A stretch of 23,614 nt of DNA. It comes from JAZGER01 sp036480335 (GTDB lineage: Bacteria > Pseudomonadota > Gammaproteobacteria > DSM-19610). The position numbers and the translations under genes are program-made. The stretch is from contig JAZGGH010000036.1 of assembly GCA_036480335.1 (NCBI GenBank), positions 1-23,614 of the forward strand, given 5' to 3'. The notes beneath the pieces are model-generated. The model saw nothing but the letters and a program-made list of their open reading frames with translations, did not search any database and was not told where the DNA came from. Shown here piece after piece: positions 8,357-17,779 of this stretch. Position 1 is the first letter of the stretch. Each line of letters opens with the position of its first letter.

Positions 8357-11300
8357 TATCATCAATGCTGCTAACCCATCTGTCAGCGCCTGTGTACTGG
8401 CTTCAGCAGGCACGGGCAAAACCTGGTTACTGGTTACTCGCCTGATACGCCTGTTACTGGCTGGTGCAGCCCCTGAAAGAATTCTCGCCATCACCTTTAC
8501 ACGCAAGGCCGCTGCTGAAATGCAACAGCGATTGCATGAACGACTTAAGGGTTTTCTGGAAGCAGATGACAAACAACTTGATCAATTATTAACAGAAACC
8601 GGTGCATGCCCCGATCAGGCCATGCGGGAACAGGCCAGGGGTCTGTATGAACAAATGCTCCTTAACAGCCAGGCATTGAGAACAAAAACATTTCACAGCT
8701 TCTGCCAGGACATTCTCCGACAATTCCCCATGGAAGCAGATTTACCCCCCGGCTTTGAATTAATTGAAACCACCGGCCTGCTCTATGAACAGAGTTGGGA
8801 GCAACTGTTTGCAGCCATCTCCATACATCACAATCATCCACTGGTTGAGCGTCTTGAACGCATGTTTGACGTTTTCGGCAACGCCGATAATACCCGACAG
8901 ATATTTTTCGATTTCCTGAATCAACGTAGCGACTGGTGGGCCTATACTGATAGTGTCAACAATGCGGCCCTGTATGCAGAAGAACAATTGGCCGCTCAGA
9001 TGGGTACAAATCTTGAAAGCAATCCTACTGCCGGTTTTTTCAACGCTCAAACACTCTCTGAACTTGAAGAGTTTTCCGAGCTGCTACGGAAACACCCAAT
9101 CAAAACAAATCTGCAAAGTGCCACTGCCATTGATGCTGCCCGTCAACAAATAAATAAGCCTGAAAAAGCGCTGGATACAGTTAGAGCTGCATTTCTTACT
9201 CAGACATTAGAACCCAGAAAGCGTAAACTCTCTGCGACACTTGATACAAAAATGGGTAATTCAGCAGCAAGCCGTTTCATACAACTGCATGAAAAAATCA
9301 GCGAAGCTTTAGTCACTTGCCTGGACAAACAGGCCTGCATCAATACCCTGCGATTAAATATCGACTGGTATCACATTGGCAGTCGTCTACTGGAAATTTT
9401 TCAGGCACTGAAGCGCAGCCTGCGTCTGGTAGATTTTACCGACCTCGAATGGAAAACCTTTCAACTTTTGAATCACCCCGATCATACACACTGGGTACAG
9501 TACAAGCTCGATCAACGTATTGATCATTTACTGATTGATGAGTTTCAGGATACCAATCCAACCCAGTGGCGTTTGTTACAACCCCTGATTGAAGAAATCA
9601 TCCACAGTGATGATGAGCGCCACCGCAGTCTGTTTCTGGTCGGCGATGCAAAACAGTCTATTTATGGCTTCCGTCGCGGCAATCCAGCCCTGCTTTTTAT
9701 TGCTGCCGAAAAGATGCAACAACAACTCAATGCGCAACGCTACCATATGGATGCATCCAGGCGTTCGTCACCGGCCATCATGGCGCTTGTCAATCAGGTT
9801 TTCAGTCAACCTCAGAACGGTATCGCCTTGCCCGACTTTGCATCACATAAAACCTACCTGAACGAACTGCACGGACTTGTCGAAATCTGGCCTTTAGCAG
9901 AAACCCCGGTTGACCTTACCGTATTTACAGAAGAAGAAAAACCGGGCTTTCGCAACCCCCTGGAAATGCCCAGACAGATTCAGATGAAAAACACTCATTG
10001 CCTTGAAGCTGAATCCATTGCCAACAAAATATTACAACTGGTTGAGCAAAAAATGCCACTGGGTACACAGACAGACGCTCACCCCGCAAATTTTAGTGAC
10101 ATCATTATCCTGATGCGTGCGCGCACCCATCTACCCATTTACGAAGCTGCGCTCAGAAATAAGGGTATTCCTTACCTGAGCATGGATAAGGGAAAACTGC
10201 TCGACAATCTTGAAATACGCGACCTGGAAGCTCTGCTCAGAGTACTGATAACGCCTCAGGACAATCTAGCCCTGGCACAGGTACTCAAATCACCCATTTT
10301 TTCAGCGACCGATGAACATCTTGTTCAGATCGCCGAGCAGTCTGGCACAAGCTGGGCAGAAAAACTGGATCGTTGTGTAATAACCCTGACGTTAACGAAT
10401 AATCACCCACTCCATCGCGCCAGCCTGCTACTTGAGCAATGGCGGGAAATCACCGGCAGAATCCCCATTCATGATCTACTCGACAAAATTTATCATGACA
10501 CCAATCTGGTTAACCGTTACCTGGCGGTATTCCCGGCTGCTCAGCAACCTCGCATTAAATCCAATCTGACGCGCTTCATTGAACTGGCTCTGGAAATCGA
10601 CTCGGGCCGTTACCCGAGCCTGCCACACTTTCTGGATCATCTGCAGCGACTTAGACAACATGGCAGCGATGCACCCGATGAAATGCCGCCGGATAGCGAT
10701 TCCGGCCAACGGGTTCGTATTATGACAATTCATGCTGCCAAGGGGCTGGAAGCACCGATAGTCTTCCTCGTCGACACAGCTAGCAACCAGGCTGACAGAC
10801 ATGCAAATTCGGCGCTGGTCGAGTGGCCTGAAGATGAGGATAAACCTGCCCGCTTTATGCTCATAACGAATAAAAAGCGCAGGGATTGCTGGAGCGAAAA
10901 ACTCGTTGCTGGCAAGACAGAAAAAGAAAATCTCGAAAATACAAATCTGCTCTATGTTGCACTGACACGCGCTCGACAAATGCTGTTCATCTCTGGTAGC
11001 AAACCCGGAAAAAATACAAGCGCCGTGAGCTGGCATCAGAGAATGATGAATGCCTGTCAGTCTTCAATCGAAGCTGATGATGAAGGTATTATTCGCATTG
11101 AACATGGAACACCAGCCAGGCAAACAGCCTCACTAAAAACCCACACTGCGACACAACCGGCGATTGATCCACGGCTTGCACAACCCATCAGCCTGCAGAA
11201 AACATGGCATGAAATAGCACCCAGTCGTCATACTGAACACGATGATACAATGACCACAGGCAGTGGCGTCCTGTTCGGGCTGGCCATACATTCCCTGTTA

Positions 11301-11756
11301 CAGAAAACACTTGAGAGACAAAATTCAACGAGTAATAAAGAGCTACTTGAACAGGTTAACCGTGAATACACCCTGTCAGAAAACCTGCAACAAACACTCC
11401 AACAACAGGTTTCTGTATTACTTGAATCTGCAGAACTGGAATGGCTGTTTACCCCGGCATCACCCGCTAAAGCATGGAATGAGGTGCCAGTTGCCTATCT
11501 TCAGGACGAGAATGTGGTATCGGGTATCATTGACAGATTAGTCTGTACAGACAATGAGTGTCATATCATTGATTATAAATCTCATGCCATTGATAACAAT
11601 AACGACAATCAGGTATCAGATTTGGTTAAACAATATGCTGTACAGCTGGCGTATTACCGACAGGGAATAGAAAAAATCTGGCCAGAAAAAATCATTAAAA
11701 CGTGGTTATTGTTTACATCGATAGCAAAACTGGTGGAAGTCAGCGATCAGCAATAA
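8349..11756 (+). CDS. AddA-like UvrD/RecB-family helicase-nuclease
   Basis: The protein has 1135 residues. Superfamily 1A helicase motifs are intact: Walker A ASAGTGKT (18-25, K24), motif II LLIDEFQDT (D397, E398), motif III LVGDAKQSIYGFR, and YVALTRAR (869-876). The C-terminus keeps a complete RecB-type nuclease site: D1062 in GIIDRL, D1075 and K1077 in IIDYKSH. Helicase plus C-terminal nuclease is the AddA arrangement. The ATG at 8349, inside the last codons of the AddB-like gene, is chosen because MTNIINAANP is followed at once by the Walker A region; the earlier in-frame start at 8280 would lie deep in the partner gene. The pair likely loads a recombinase at breaks and substitutes for RecBCD, although a RecBCD system elsewhere cannot be excluded. 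Confidence 0.9.
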   Translation: MTNIINAANPSVSACVLASAGTGKTWLLVTRLIRLLLAGAAPERILAITFTRKAAAEMQQRLHERLKGFLEADDKQLDQLLTETGACPDQAMREQARGLYEQMLLNSQALRTKTFHSFCQDILRQFPMEADLPPGFELIETTGLLYEQSWEQLFAAISIHHNHPLVERLERMFDVFGNADNTRQIFFDFLNQRSDWWAYTDSVNNAALYAEEQLAAQMGTNLESNPTAGFFNAQTLSELEEFSELLRKHPIKTNLQSATAIDAARQQINKPEKALDTVRAAFLTQTLEPRKRKLSATLDTKMGNSAASRFIQLHEKISEALVTCLDKQACINTLRLNIDWYHIGSRLLEIFQALKRSLRLVDFTDLEWKTFQLLNHPDHTHWVQYKLDQRIDHLLIDEFQDTNPTQWRLLQPLIEEIIHSDDERHRSLFLVGDAKQSIYGFRRGNPALLFIAAEKMQQQLNAQRYHMDASRRSSPAIMALVNQVFSQPQNGIALPDFASHKTYLNELHGLVEIWPLAETPVDLTVFTEEEKPGFRNPLEMPRQIQMKNTHCLEAESIANKILQLVEQKMPLGTQTDAHPANFSDIIILMRARTHLPIYEAALRNKGIPYLSMDKGKLLDNLEIRDLEALLRVLITPQDNLALAQVLKSPIFSATDEHLVQIAEQSGTSWAEKLDRCVITLTLTNNHPLHRASLLLEQWREITGRIPIHDLLDKIYHDTNLVNRYLAVFPAAQQPRIKSNLTRFIELALEIDSGRYPSLPHFLDHLQRLRQHGSDAPDEMPPDSDSGQRVRIMTIHAAKGLEAPIVFLVDTASNQADRHANSALVEWPEDEDKPARFMLITNKKRRDCWSEKLVAGKTEKENLENTNLLYVALTRARQMLFISGSKPGKNTSAVSWHQRMMNACQSSIEADDEGIIRIEHGTPARQTASLKTHTATQPAIDPRLAQPISLQKTWHEIAPSRHTEHDDTMTTGSGVLFGLAIHSLLQKTLERQNSTSNKELLEQVNREYTLSENLQQTLQQQVSVLLESAELEWLFTPASPAKAWNEVPVAYLQDENVVSGIIDRLVCTDNECHIIDYKSHAIDNNNDNQVSDLVKQYAVQLAYYRQGIEKIWPEKIIKTWLLFTSIAKLVEVSDQQ

Positions 11757-11770
11757 ATTGGCTGATCGCT
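11742..11770. terminator. Bidirectional terminator between the AddA-like gene and dsbC
   Basis: AGCGATCAGC at 11742-11751 pairs perfectly with GCTGATCGCT at 11761-11770 around a 9-base loop. The left arm overlaps the last codons of the helicase gene, and the hairpin separates two convergent genes. Downstream bases are mixed rather than a pure U-tract. Confidence 0.6.
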
Positions 11771-11783
11771 TCCCAGAAAAATT

Positions 11784-12509
11784 CTATTTCTTAGCGCCAT
11801 CCAGTTTGTCATAAAACTTTGCCAATTCTTTTGCAGGTATATAGCCTGGCTGAATGGTACCATCTTCAAGAACAACCAACGGCGTCCCACGCAGGCCAAG
11901 CTCACCTGCTAGATCCATATGCTCATCGATGGGATTGTCACAGGTTTTCATTTCCAGCGCTTTATTATTTTTAGCTTTTGTCAGGCTCTCATTGCGATCA
12001 TCCGAACACCAGACTGCAACTGCTTTTTTGTAGGCTTCAGAATTCTTACCCTCTCTTGGGTACATCATGTAGCGCACCTGTATTCCATTTTCCAGAAAAG
12101 TCGGCATTTCATTGTGCATTTTACGACAGTAACCGCAATCAATGTCTGTAAAAACGGTAATAGTATGTTTGGTCTTTTCAGGTTTGAAAACAATCATTTT
12201 ATCTTCATCAATTCCGGCCAGCCTGGTCTTCACCGCTTTACGCGTAGACTCTTCAGTCAAATTGGTCTGGGTGTCCATATCCAGAAGATCGCCCTGTAAA
12301 ATATAACGACCATCATCTGACATGTAAAAAACCTTGGCTCCAACCGACACTTCAGACATGCCTAGCAATGGCGACGACTTGATTGTCGCCAGTTCAGCAC
12401 CTTTCATCACTTTTGCAAGCGTCTTTTTGATGGCTTTCTCATCAGCAGATGCCGCCTGAAAAGCCAATGAAATCAGAAGTAAAGTACTGCTCAAAAGTTT
12501 CACTATCAC
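11784..12509 (-). CDS. dsbC: Thiol:disulfide isomerase DsbC
   Basis: The protein has 241 residues: signal peptide 1-22 (cleavage after ASA), an N-terminal dimerisation domain to about 80, a linker helix, and a thioredoxin-fold domain. The active site is C125-G-Y-C128, the usual DsbC motif. C168 and C190 (VWCSDD, KTCDNP) form the second, structural disulfide, and TP at 209-210 gives the cis-proline loop. DsbC rearranges wrong disulfides in periplasmic proteins and is kept reduced by DsbD. It lies 61 bases downstream of xerD on the same strand, the same xerD-dsbC order found in Escherichia coli. Confidence 0.95.
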   Translation of the reverse strand: MIVKLLSSTLLLISLAFQAASADEKAIKKTLAKVMKGAELATIKSSPLLGMSEVSVGAKVFYMSDDGRYILQGDLLDMDTQTNLTEESTRKAVKTRLAGIDEDKMIVFKPEKTKHTITVFTDIDCGYCRKMHNEMPTFLENGIQVRYMMYPREGKNSEAYKKAVAVWCSDDRNESLTKAKNNKALEMKTCDNPIDEHMDLAGELGLRGTPLVVLEDGTIQPGYIPAKELAKFYDKLDGAKK

Positions 12510-12570
12510 AATAAATCTCTCTATAAAAAGTTATGTATAACACAATGAGACACATGCAAGCTCTGTGAGT

Positions 12571-13512
12571 TCATCCGCGTGGATGATGCTCCTTATGCAG
12601 CGCCTTGAGCCGTTCACGCGCTACGTGAGTATAGATTTGTGTGGTCGACAAATCACTATGCCCAAGTAACATCTGTACAACACGCAAATCGGCACCATGA
12701 TTCACCAGATGCGTCGCGAAAGCATGGCGTAATGTATGTGGAGACAGGGGTGTGAGTATACCTGAATGTCTGGCATGCTGTTTTAGTCGATACCAGAATG
12801 CCTGACGGGTAATGGGCGTCGATTTCCGGGAGATAAAGACAAACTCGCTCATCTTGCCGCGCAACAGCTCCACTCGGGCTTCGGATAGATACTTTTGTAA
12901 CCAGTCAAGGGCATCCTCACCAACAGGCACTAACCGCTCTTTTGCTCCCTTGCCAATCACCCGTAACACACCCTGTAACAGATTCACCTGTTCCAGTGTT
13001 AAGCCCACCAGTTCAGAGACGCGCAGTCCGGATGCGTACATCAGTTCGAGCATCGCTCTGTCACGCAAACCCAGCATCGTGACTGTATCCGGCGCAGCTA
13101 ACAGCAGATCGATATCGGCTTCACTCAATGTAGAAGGTAATGCCTGTGGCAGTTTTGGTGATACAAGCTTAGCTGAGGGGTCAGTTGGAATCTGAGCAGT
13201 TAGGAAAAGGTATTGATAAAAACGCCGCAGCGTTGAAGTAATCCGCGCAGCACTTGCTGGTTGCAGGTTTTCGTCTTTTCGCGCTCCAAGATAATCAACC
13301 AGATTTTTATGGCTAGCCTGCAATAATATTAAATTATTGTCGACCAACCATAGATGCAAACCTTTAATATCCCGCCGGTAGGCTGCAAGAGTATTCTGAC
13401 TCAGGCCATTTTCCATCCAGATGGCGTCCAGAAACTGATCTATAATATCTGGCAGCTGCTGATCAGTTGACTGACTAACCCTGGTTGCTTTGCTGTTCCG
13501 CAATGTCGGCAC
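12571..13512 (-). CDS. xerD: Site-specific tyrosine recombinase XerD
   Basis: XerD with XerC resolves chromosome dimers at dif. The N-terminal SAM-like core-binding domain (IDQFLDAIWMENGLSQNTLAAYRRD) and C-terminal catalytic domain are complete. Catalytic residues are visible: R in ASGLRVSELVGL, K in GKGAKERLVPVG, H and R in SPHTLRHAFATH, H in LLGHSDLSTTQIYTHV, and the tyrosine of that last segment. The start is uncertain: no ATG precedes the domain, and TTG (13548), GTG (13512) and TTG (13503) all lie inside the 3' end of the thioredoxin gene. I list the GTG, giving 313 residues, close to the usual 298. Whichever start is used the gene overlaps the thioredoxin gene, implying translational coupling. 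XerD rather than XerC is supported by the dsbC neighbour and the DAIW/DALW similarity. Confidence 0.92.
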   Translation of the reverse strand: MPTLRNSKATRVSQSTDQQLPDIIDQFLDAIWMENGLSQNTLAAYRRDIKGLHLWLVDNNLILLQASHKNLVDYLGARKDENLQPASAARITSTLRRFYQYLFLTAQIPTDPSAKLVSPKLPQALPSTLSEADIDLLLAAPDTVTMLGLRDRAMLELMYASGLRVSELVGLTLEQVNLLQGVLRVIGKGAKERLVPVGEDALDWLQKYLSEARVELLRGKMSEFVFISRKSTPITRQAFWYRLKQHARHSGILTPLSPHTLRHAFATHLVNHGADLRVVQMLLGHSDLSTTQIYTHVARERLKALHKEHHPRG

Positions 13513-13846
13513 GCACTTTATCCATATCAAGATTTTGTGCCTGTTCAATCAACTGATCCAGCGCTGAAGGAGGCAATGCACCTGGCTGTGAAAATACCAT
13601 CACTTTATCGCGGAAAATTGCCAGCATAGGAATAGAGCGCACCTGAAATTCTGCCGCCAGATCATTCTGTTCTTCTGTATTCACTTTGGCGAAAACAATG
13701 TCGGCGTGCTCATCAGAAGCATCTTCAAAAACCGGAGAAAAATTCTGACAGGGTCCACACCAGGAAGCCCAGAAGTCGATAAGCACGATATCATTATTAT
13801 CGATCACATCGCGGTAATTGTCTTTCGTCATTTCTACAGTTGCCAT
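13475..13846 (-). CDS. Thioredoxin family protein
   Basis: The protein has 123 residues and no signal peptide, so it acts in the cytoplasm as a thiol-disulfide reductase. FWASWCGPC carries the classical active site C30-G-P-C33, and SIPML supplies the cis-proline (P73). The C-terminal tail of about 20 residues (LDMDKVRADIAEQQSNQG) is longer than in TrxA and is predicted helical. A good ribosome-binding site (AGGAAGG) precedes the ATG. Its 3' end overlaps the xerD start. It is probably a thioredoxin-like accessory protein and not the main TrxA; the partner is unknown. Confidence 0.85.
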   Translation of the reverse strand: MATVEMTKDNYRDVIDNNDIVLIDFWASWCGPCQNFSPVFEDASDEHADIVFAKVNTEEQNDLAAEFQVRSIPMLAIFRDKVMVFSQPGALPPSALDQLIEQAQNLDMDKVRADIAEQQSNQG

Positions 13847-13883
13847 ATTCCTTCCTGATCATTTTTTACAATTGGAGTATAGG

Positions 13884-13923
13884 CTACCATATTTTTTTCT
13901 ACAGAAATAACCTCAAATGGTAG
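13884..13923. repeat. Inverted repeat upstream of the thioredoxin gene
   Basis: CTACCAT at 13884-13890 and ATGGTAG at 13917-13923 form perfect 7-base arms around 26 bases. It lies after the GGDEF gene stop and before the thioredoxin start, both on the minus strand, with a TATACT-like -10 element just beyond it. It could be a weak terminator of the upstream gene or an operator; neither is proven. Confidence 0.3.
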
Positions 13924-13955
13924 ACATCTGGCCTGCTATTACCTGGAAGGCAGCT

Positions 13956-15407
13956 CTAGTCAGAAGATTCCTGGTCTGTATCAGAGGAGGAGGAGTAGCT
14001 GTTGTCCACTTCTATGCGGTTCCTGCCTCTGTTTTTTGCACGATATAATGCCTTGTCTGAACGCTCGATAAAAGCAGATGCCGTTTCACCCGATTTATAG
14101 AAAGCAACACCCGCCGAAAAGGTCGGCGCAAGGATTTTCTTACCCTCACATTGCCAGTAGGATTCGTGGGCATGATGGAGCACTTTTTCCAACGCCCGCA
14201 CAGCACCATCAATTTCTGTATTCGGCATTAATACCGCAAATTCCTCACCGCCATAGCGTGCCACCAGGTCATGATGCCTGAAAATAGACAGGATATTTCT
14301 CGAATAGAGTTTGAGCACTTCATCACCACCAGGGTGTCCATACTCATCATTGACCTTCTTGAAAAAGTCGATGTCGATTAGCGCCATGGATAAAGGAGAA
14401 TTGTATCTCTGCACACGTGCAACTTCGTCTTCCAGACGCTGTAGAAATGCTCGTCGATTGGGTAAATCAGTCAGTTCATCGGTAACGCTCAATAAACGCG
14501 CGCGTCGTAATTCGTCGGTTAACTGCTGACTGTCTGCTTCAATCTTGTTGATATATTCCTGTGCATCGCCCAGGTTTTCATTAAGTTTGTTATGAGCCTT
14601 GCGTAATGTTTCTATTTCACGAATCAAACCCCAACGCATATCTTCAAGTTCTTTGCGGTTACCGGCTTTATAGATATTTTCCTGTACTGTTTCCAGTAAC
14701 AGGCTAAACTCACGGTTCTGCTCGATGGTTTCCAGTACTTGCTGAGCCAGGCCTGACTGAATGGTTGATGCCCGTCCGCTTTCTTTTGCCTCGCTTTCAG
14801 TGGCTGCTGCTTCGTCCACAGGCAAATGATGACTGAGCGTTTCTTCTTCCTTGTCAGTCACGCTCTCAGGCTCGGTTTTATCAACCAGGGGCCAGTCTGA
14901 AGAAGGTGTCTCTTCTCGTTTTTCAGTTTTCCAGGAGGCTTGGGCCTGGGCTTGTTTTTCAATAGCCGCCTTTTCGGAAGGTATGTTTGCCGAATCAGGC
15001 TCAGTTATTCCAAAGAATTCCAGCAATGGCGCTATCGCATTCCGGAATAGTTCGGTATCCATCGAATGCATGCTTTCGATATGGCGTGCGTACAGGTCGT
15101 TATAATCGCGCAATGCCTGTAGATCAGATGCCGTCATCGGTAATTGCAAACGCGCCTGTAACATACGCACCTGCAATTTCAGCGGTGCGCCATCATGCAG
15201 ATGAAGCAGGAAGGCATCCAGCAGTTGATTGATTGCCGTCAGGTAAGCGCGTTCTGATGACTGATGGGAAAGCACCATATCATCCAGAAGCATCTGTACC
15301 TGACGATAGATGATATTACCCGTCTGGGATTGTTTTAATGCTCCCAGCAAACGCAGAACCTTACCGACACTGCCTGATTCGGTTCCGTCACAGCCCTGGA
15401 TATTCAT
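13956..15407 (-). CDS. GGDEF diguanylate cyclase with long N-terminal region
   Basis: The protein has 483 residues from the ATG at 15407, preferred to the GTG at 15452 because GGAG is well placed before it. The C-terminal GGDEF domain (about 315-470) has DELTDLPNRRAF, the active loop GGEEF at 386-390, and an RHHD inhibitory I-site (377-380) exactly five residues upstream. It should therefore make cyclic di-GMP and show product inhibition. The N-terminal part is helical, interrupted by an acidic, probably disordered region (about 150-215). A coiled coil (about 270-310) leads into the cyclase, the usual signal helix. There are no membrane segments, so it is cytoplasmic. The input signal is unknown. 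Confidence 0.88.
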   Translation of the reverse strand: MNIQGCDGTESGSVGKVLRLLGALKQSQTGNIIYRQVQMLLDDMVLSHQSSERAYLTAINQLLDAFLLHLHDGAPLKLQVRMLQARLQLPMTASDLQALRDYNDLYARHIESMHSMDTELFRNAIAPLLEFFGITEPDSANIPSEKAAIEKQAQAQASWKTEKREETPSSDWPLVDKTEPESVTDKEEETLSHHLPVDEAAATESEAKESGRASTIQSGLAQQVLETIEQNREFSLLLETVQENIYKAGNRKELEDMRWGLIREIETLRKAHNKLNENLGDAQEYINKIEADSQQLTDELRRARLLSVTDELTDLPNRRAFLQRLEDEVARVQRYNSPLSMALIDIDFFKKVNDEYGHPGGDEVLKLYSRNILSIFRHHDLVARYGGEEFAVLMPNTEIDGAVRALEKVLHHAHESYWQCEGKKILAPTFSAGVAFYKSGETASAFIERSDKALYRAKNRGRNRIEVDNSYSSSSDTDQESSD

Positions 15408-15727
15408 TCGAGGAGAATCTCCTGCCAATACATAACTACCGCTGCCACTCACAGCCTACAGCTAACTGGGAATCTTTAAGTTAAGCTATGCGATGAGTTG
15501 TTATTGTTATAATTAATTCAGCCTGGTATTCTCAGGCAAACCCCTATCGGAACAAATATCTTAGCACGTCAAAATCATGTCTAACAAGCCACTATTCATC
15601 TGAAATCTCTCTGAAACACAGACATCAAAGACAAACAGGAGAGGACTAATTCCATAAATACAGATAATTAGAAAGTCTTTCTGATTTAGATTATCAGCAA
15701 TACAAATTTATATATTTTTTTAAAATT
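15408..15727. other. Non-coding gap of about 320 bases between the adk terminator and the GGDEF gene
   Basis: The gap is AT-rich, particularly at 15655-15725. It should hold the promoter of the GGDEF gene on the minus strand. I see no convincing gene, repeat or RNA element in it. Confidence 0.4.
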
Positions 15728-15766
15728 AACCGACTGCTCCCTAACGGCACTTAAGAACAGCCGGTT
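15728..15766 (-). terminator. Probable terminator of adk
   Basis: AACCG..CTG at 15728-15735 pairs with CAGCCGGTT at 15758-15766, allowing one mismatch. It lies just past the adk stop, and on the minus strand it is followed by TTAATTTT-like, T-rich sequence. The stem is imperfect, so confidence is moderate. Confidence 0.45.
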
Positions 15767-15788
15767 ACTCCAATAAATCAGAGTCTTC

Positions 15789-16442
15789 CTAGCCTAGTTC
15801 GGCAAATATAGCGTCACGGATTTCTTCCACTTTGCCAACACCCTGAACACGAATGTAACGTGGAGAACCTTCGCCACCCTGCTTCGCCCAGCCTGAATAA
15901 TAATCAACCAGCGGCTCGGTCTGGTCATGATAGACTTTCAGGCGTTTGCGCACGGTTTCTTCCTGGTCATCATCACGCTGGATCAATGGCTCTCCTGTTT
16001 CGTCATCCTTGCCTGCTTCTTTTGGTGGATTAAAGACAACATGATAAGTTCGACCAGATGCCAGATGCACGCGACGACCACCCATGCGATTGATGATTTC
16101 AGCATCATCCACATCAATCTCGACCACCGCATCAATCGGCACACCCTCGGTCTTCAGTGATTCAGCCTGAGGCAGTGTCCGCGGAAAACCATCAAACAGG
16201 AAACCATTAGCACAATCAGATTCCTGAATACGTTCCTTAACCAGACCCAGAATAATGTCATCCGATACCAGGCCGCCTGAATCCATAATTTTTTTAGCTT
16301 CAATACCTAAAGGCGTGCCTGCCTTGACTGCAGCTCGCAACATATCGCCAGTGGAAATCTGGGGAATATTGTACTTGTCCTTGATGTAACTGGCCTGAGT
16401 ACCTTTACCTGCACCAGGCCCACCGAGAAGAATAATACGCAT
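15789..16442 (-). CDS. adk: Adenylate kinase
   Basis: The protein has 217 residues, the long bacterial form, and catalyses ATP + AMP to 2 ADP in the cytoplasm. The P-loop GGPGAGKGT (7-15) is at the start, followed by STGDMLR, the AMP-binding region GFPRT (near 88) and the extended LID (about 122-160: GGRRVHLASGRTYHVVFNPP and onward). The LID has no zinc-binding cysteines, as usual in Gram-negatives. DDQEETVRKRLKVYHDQT closes the LID region. AAGGAG before the ATG fixes the start. It is flanked by genes of unrelated function and appears monocistronic. Confidence 0.97.
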   Translation of the reverse strand: MRIILLGGPGAGKGTQASYIKDKYNIPQISTGDMLRAAVKAGTPLGIEAKKIMDSGGLVSDDIILGLVKERIQESDCANGFLFDGFPRTLPQAESLKTEGVPIDAVVEIDVDDAEIINRMGGRRVHLASGRTYHVVFNPPKEAGKDDETGEPLIQRDDDQEETVRKRLKVYHDQTEPLVDYYSGWAKQGGEGSPRYIRVQGVGKVEEIRDAIFAELG

Positions 16443-16533
16443 GACTTAACTCCTTAAATAAATTCGTGTGCGCATTATCCCACGGCTGGCAGATGAGATA
16501 CAAACAGACGATAGTATGCGGAGCCCCGTTAAA

Positions 16534-17763
16534 TCAGGCGTTCAGTTGAACCCGCTGTCCCCATGGCACTTTGGCACGACCTTTCACTAACCAGATGACG
16601 GGAAATGCTGGCTCTATATCAGGAAACTCGCCTTCAGCATCGGTAAAATAGACGAGCAGATCGGGATGTCGTGCTTCACTGTCCAGCCAGTCGAAAACTG
16701 GCGTAAAGCATGTTCCACCACCGCCGGTCATATCAGTTGGCATGGAAAACTCTTCCCAGGGTTCATATGTCCAGGGGCCATTTTTGCACAAATCAGCATC
16801 ACAAGCATGCATCAGCAGGCGCGCACGCATCTGGGATTTGATCGCATTCACTTCGGCAACAAATTCCTGCAACTCAGTGTCACGTATCGAACCACTGGTA
16901 TCCAGCACCACAACAATATCAATCTGGGCACTTTTCAAACTGGGAAAAATCGCCTCCCCTTCACGCCGCGAAGGCCGTTGATAACTGTAATCATCCCGCG
17001 CCACAGCAGTCATGTAGCGTGCCAGTAACATCCTCCAGGGTAATTGCGGTTGCAATAAATGCTCAACCAGCCGTGCCATATTACTGCCCAGCTTACCCGC
17101 CTGTTTCGCCTGCTGGGCGGCACCCGCCAGACGTTGACGCCATTGTACTGCCAGTTGTTCCTGCTCACGTTCCGTTAGTGGCTGCGGCCCGCTAGAAGTA
17201 TCATCTTCACTACCAGACTCGCTATCTCCTTCAGCGTTATTTGACTGGCTCTTCGACTGACTGCCACCTGACTCCTCGTCAGAAGACTGCTGCCTGCTGC
17301 CACCCTGATCGCGTTCTTCATTATAGAAATGATCATCATGCGTCTCATCCTCCATATCATCATCAATATAGGGATAGATCTCTTCGGCCATCATGCCCTC
17401 ATAACCACTGTTCATGAGCACGCCCGGCGGTGGCTTAAGGCCATCTTTTATCAGGATAGGATTAATCGCCATATCACAGGCAACGTCCCAGCGATGTTTG
17501 ACACGGTTCTGACGGCGGGCAAAATGAGACAAGGCGCAATGCAACGCTTCATGTGCCAGCACAAACTGGGTTTGATCCAGGCTCAATGCCTGAATATATT
17601 CCGGGTTGTAATACAATGCCCGCACATCAGTACCTATGGATTTGCAGCGCTCCGGCTTGACGGCTTTCATCGGCAGGCGAAGCACCAGCGCCCCGAGAAA
17701 AGGCCGCTCAAGAATTAGTCGGGTTTTCGCGGCACTGAGTTTGGTTTCTATATCATCCTTCAT
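16534..17763 (-). CDS. VWA-like / putative metallopeptidase protein (DUF2201 type)
   Basis: The protein has 409 residues. The N-terminal half carries HEALHCALSH (H71-E72..H75), an HExxH zinc-protease signature; WDVACDMAINPIL follows. An acidic, low-complexity stretch (about 135-205, rich in D, E, S and Q) comes next. The C-terminal half is a VWA-like domain with the metal-ion site DTSGS (288-292), TGGGGTCFTPVF and YFTDAEGEFP. The start at 17763 gives MKDDIETKL directly after the ATPase stop (16 bases away); longer in-frame starts would overlap the ATPase. It is the VWA partner of the MoxR-type ATPase just upstream, probably an insertase or activator of a client enzyme. The client is unknown. 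Confidence 0.85.
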   Translation of the reverse strand: MKDDIETKLSAAKTRLILERPFLGALVLRLPMKAVKPERCKSIGTDVRALYYNPEYIQALSLDQTQFVLAHEALHCALSHFARRQNRVKHRWDVACDMAINPILIKDGLKPPPGVLMNSGYEGMMAEEIYPYIDDDMEDETHDDHFYNEERDQGGSRQQSSDEESGGSQSKSQSNNAEGDSESGSEDDTSSGPQPLTEREQEQLAVQWRQRLAGAAQQAKQAGKLGSNMARLVEHLLQPQLPWRMLLARYMTAVARDDYSYQRPSRREGEAIFPSLKSAQIDIVVVLDTSGSIRDTELQEFVAEVNAIKSQMRARLLMHACDADLCKNGPWTYEPWEEFSMPTDMTGGGGTCFTPVFDWLDSEARHPDLLVYFTDAEGEFPDIEPAFPVIWLVKGRAKVPWGQRVQLNA

Positions 17764-17779
17764 CGATAGTAAGATCCGA

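Noticed and set aside
10476..11036. Minus-strand reading frame of 186 codons inside the helicase gene
   Set aside because: The opposite strand encodes conserved helicase motifs throughout; this frame has no domain character.
15408..15452. GTG start at 15452 for the GGDEF protein
   Set aside because: The ATG at 15407 has a better-placed GGAG ribosome-binding site.
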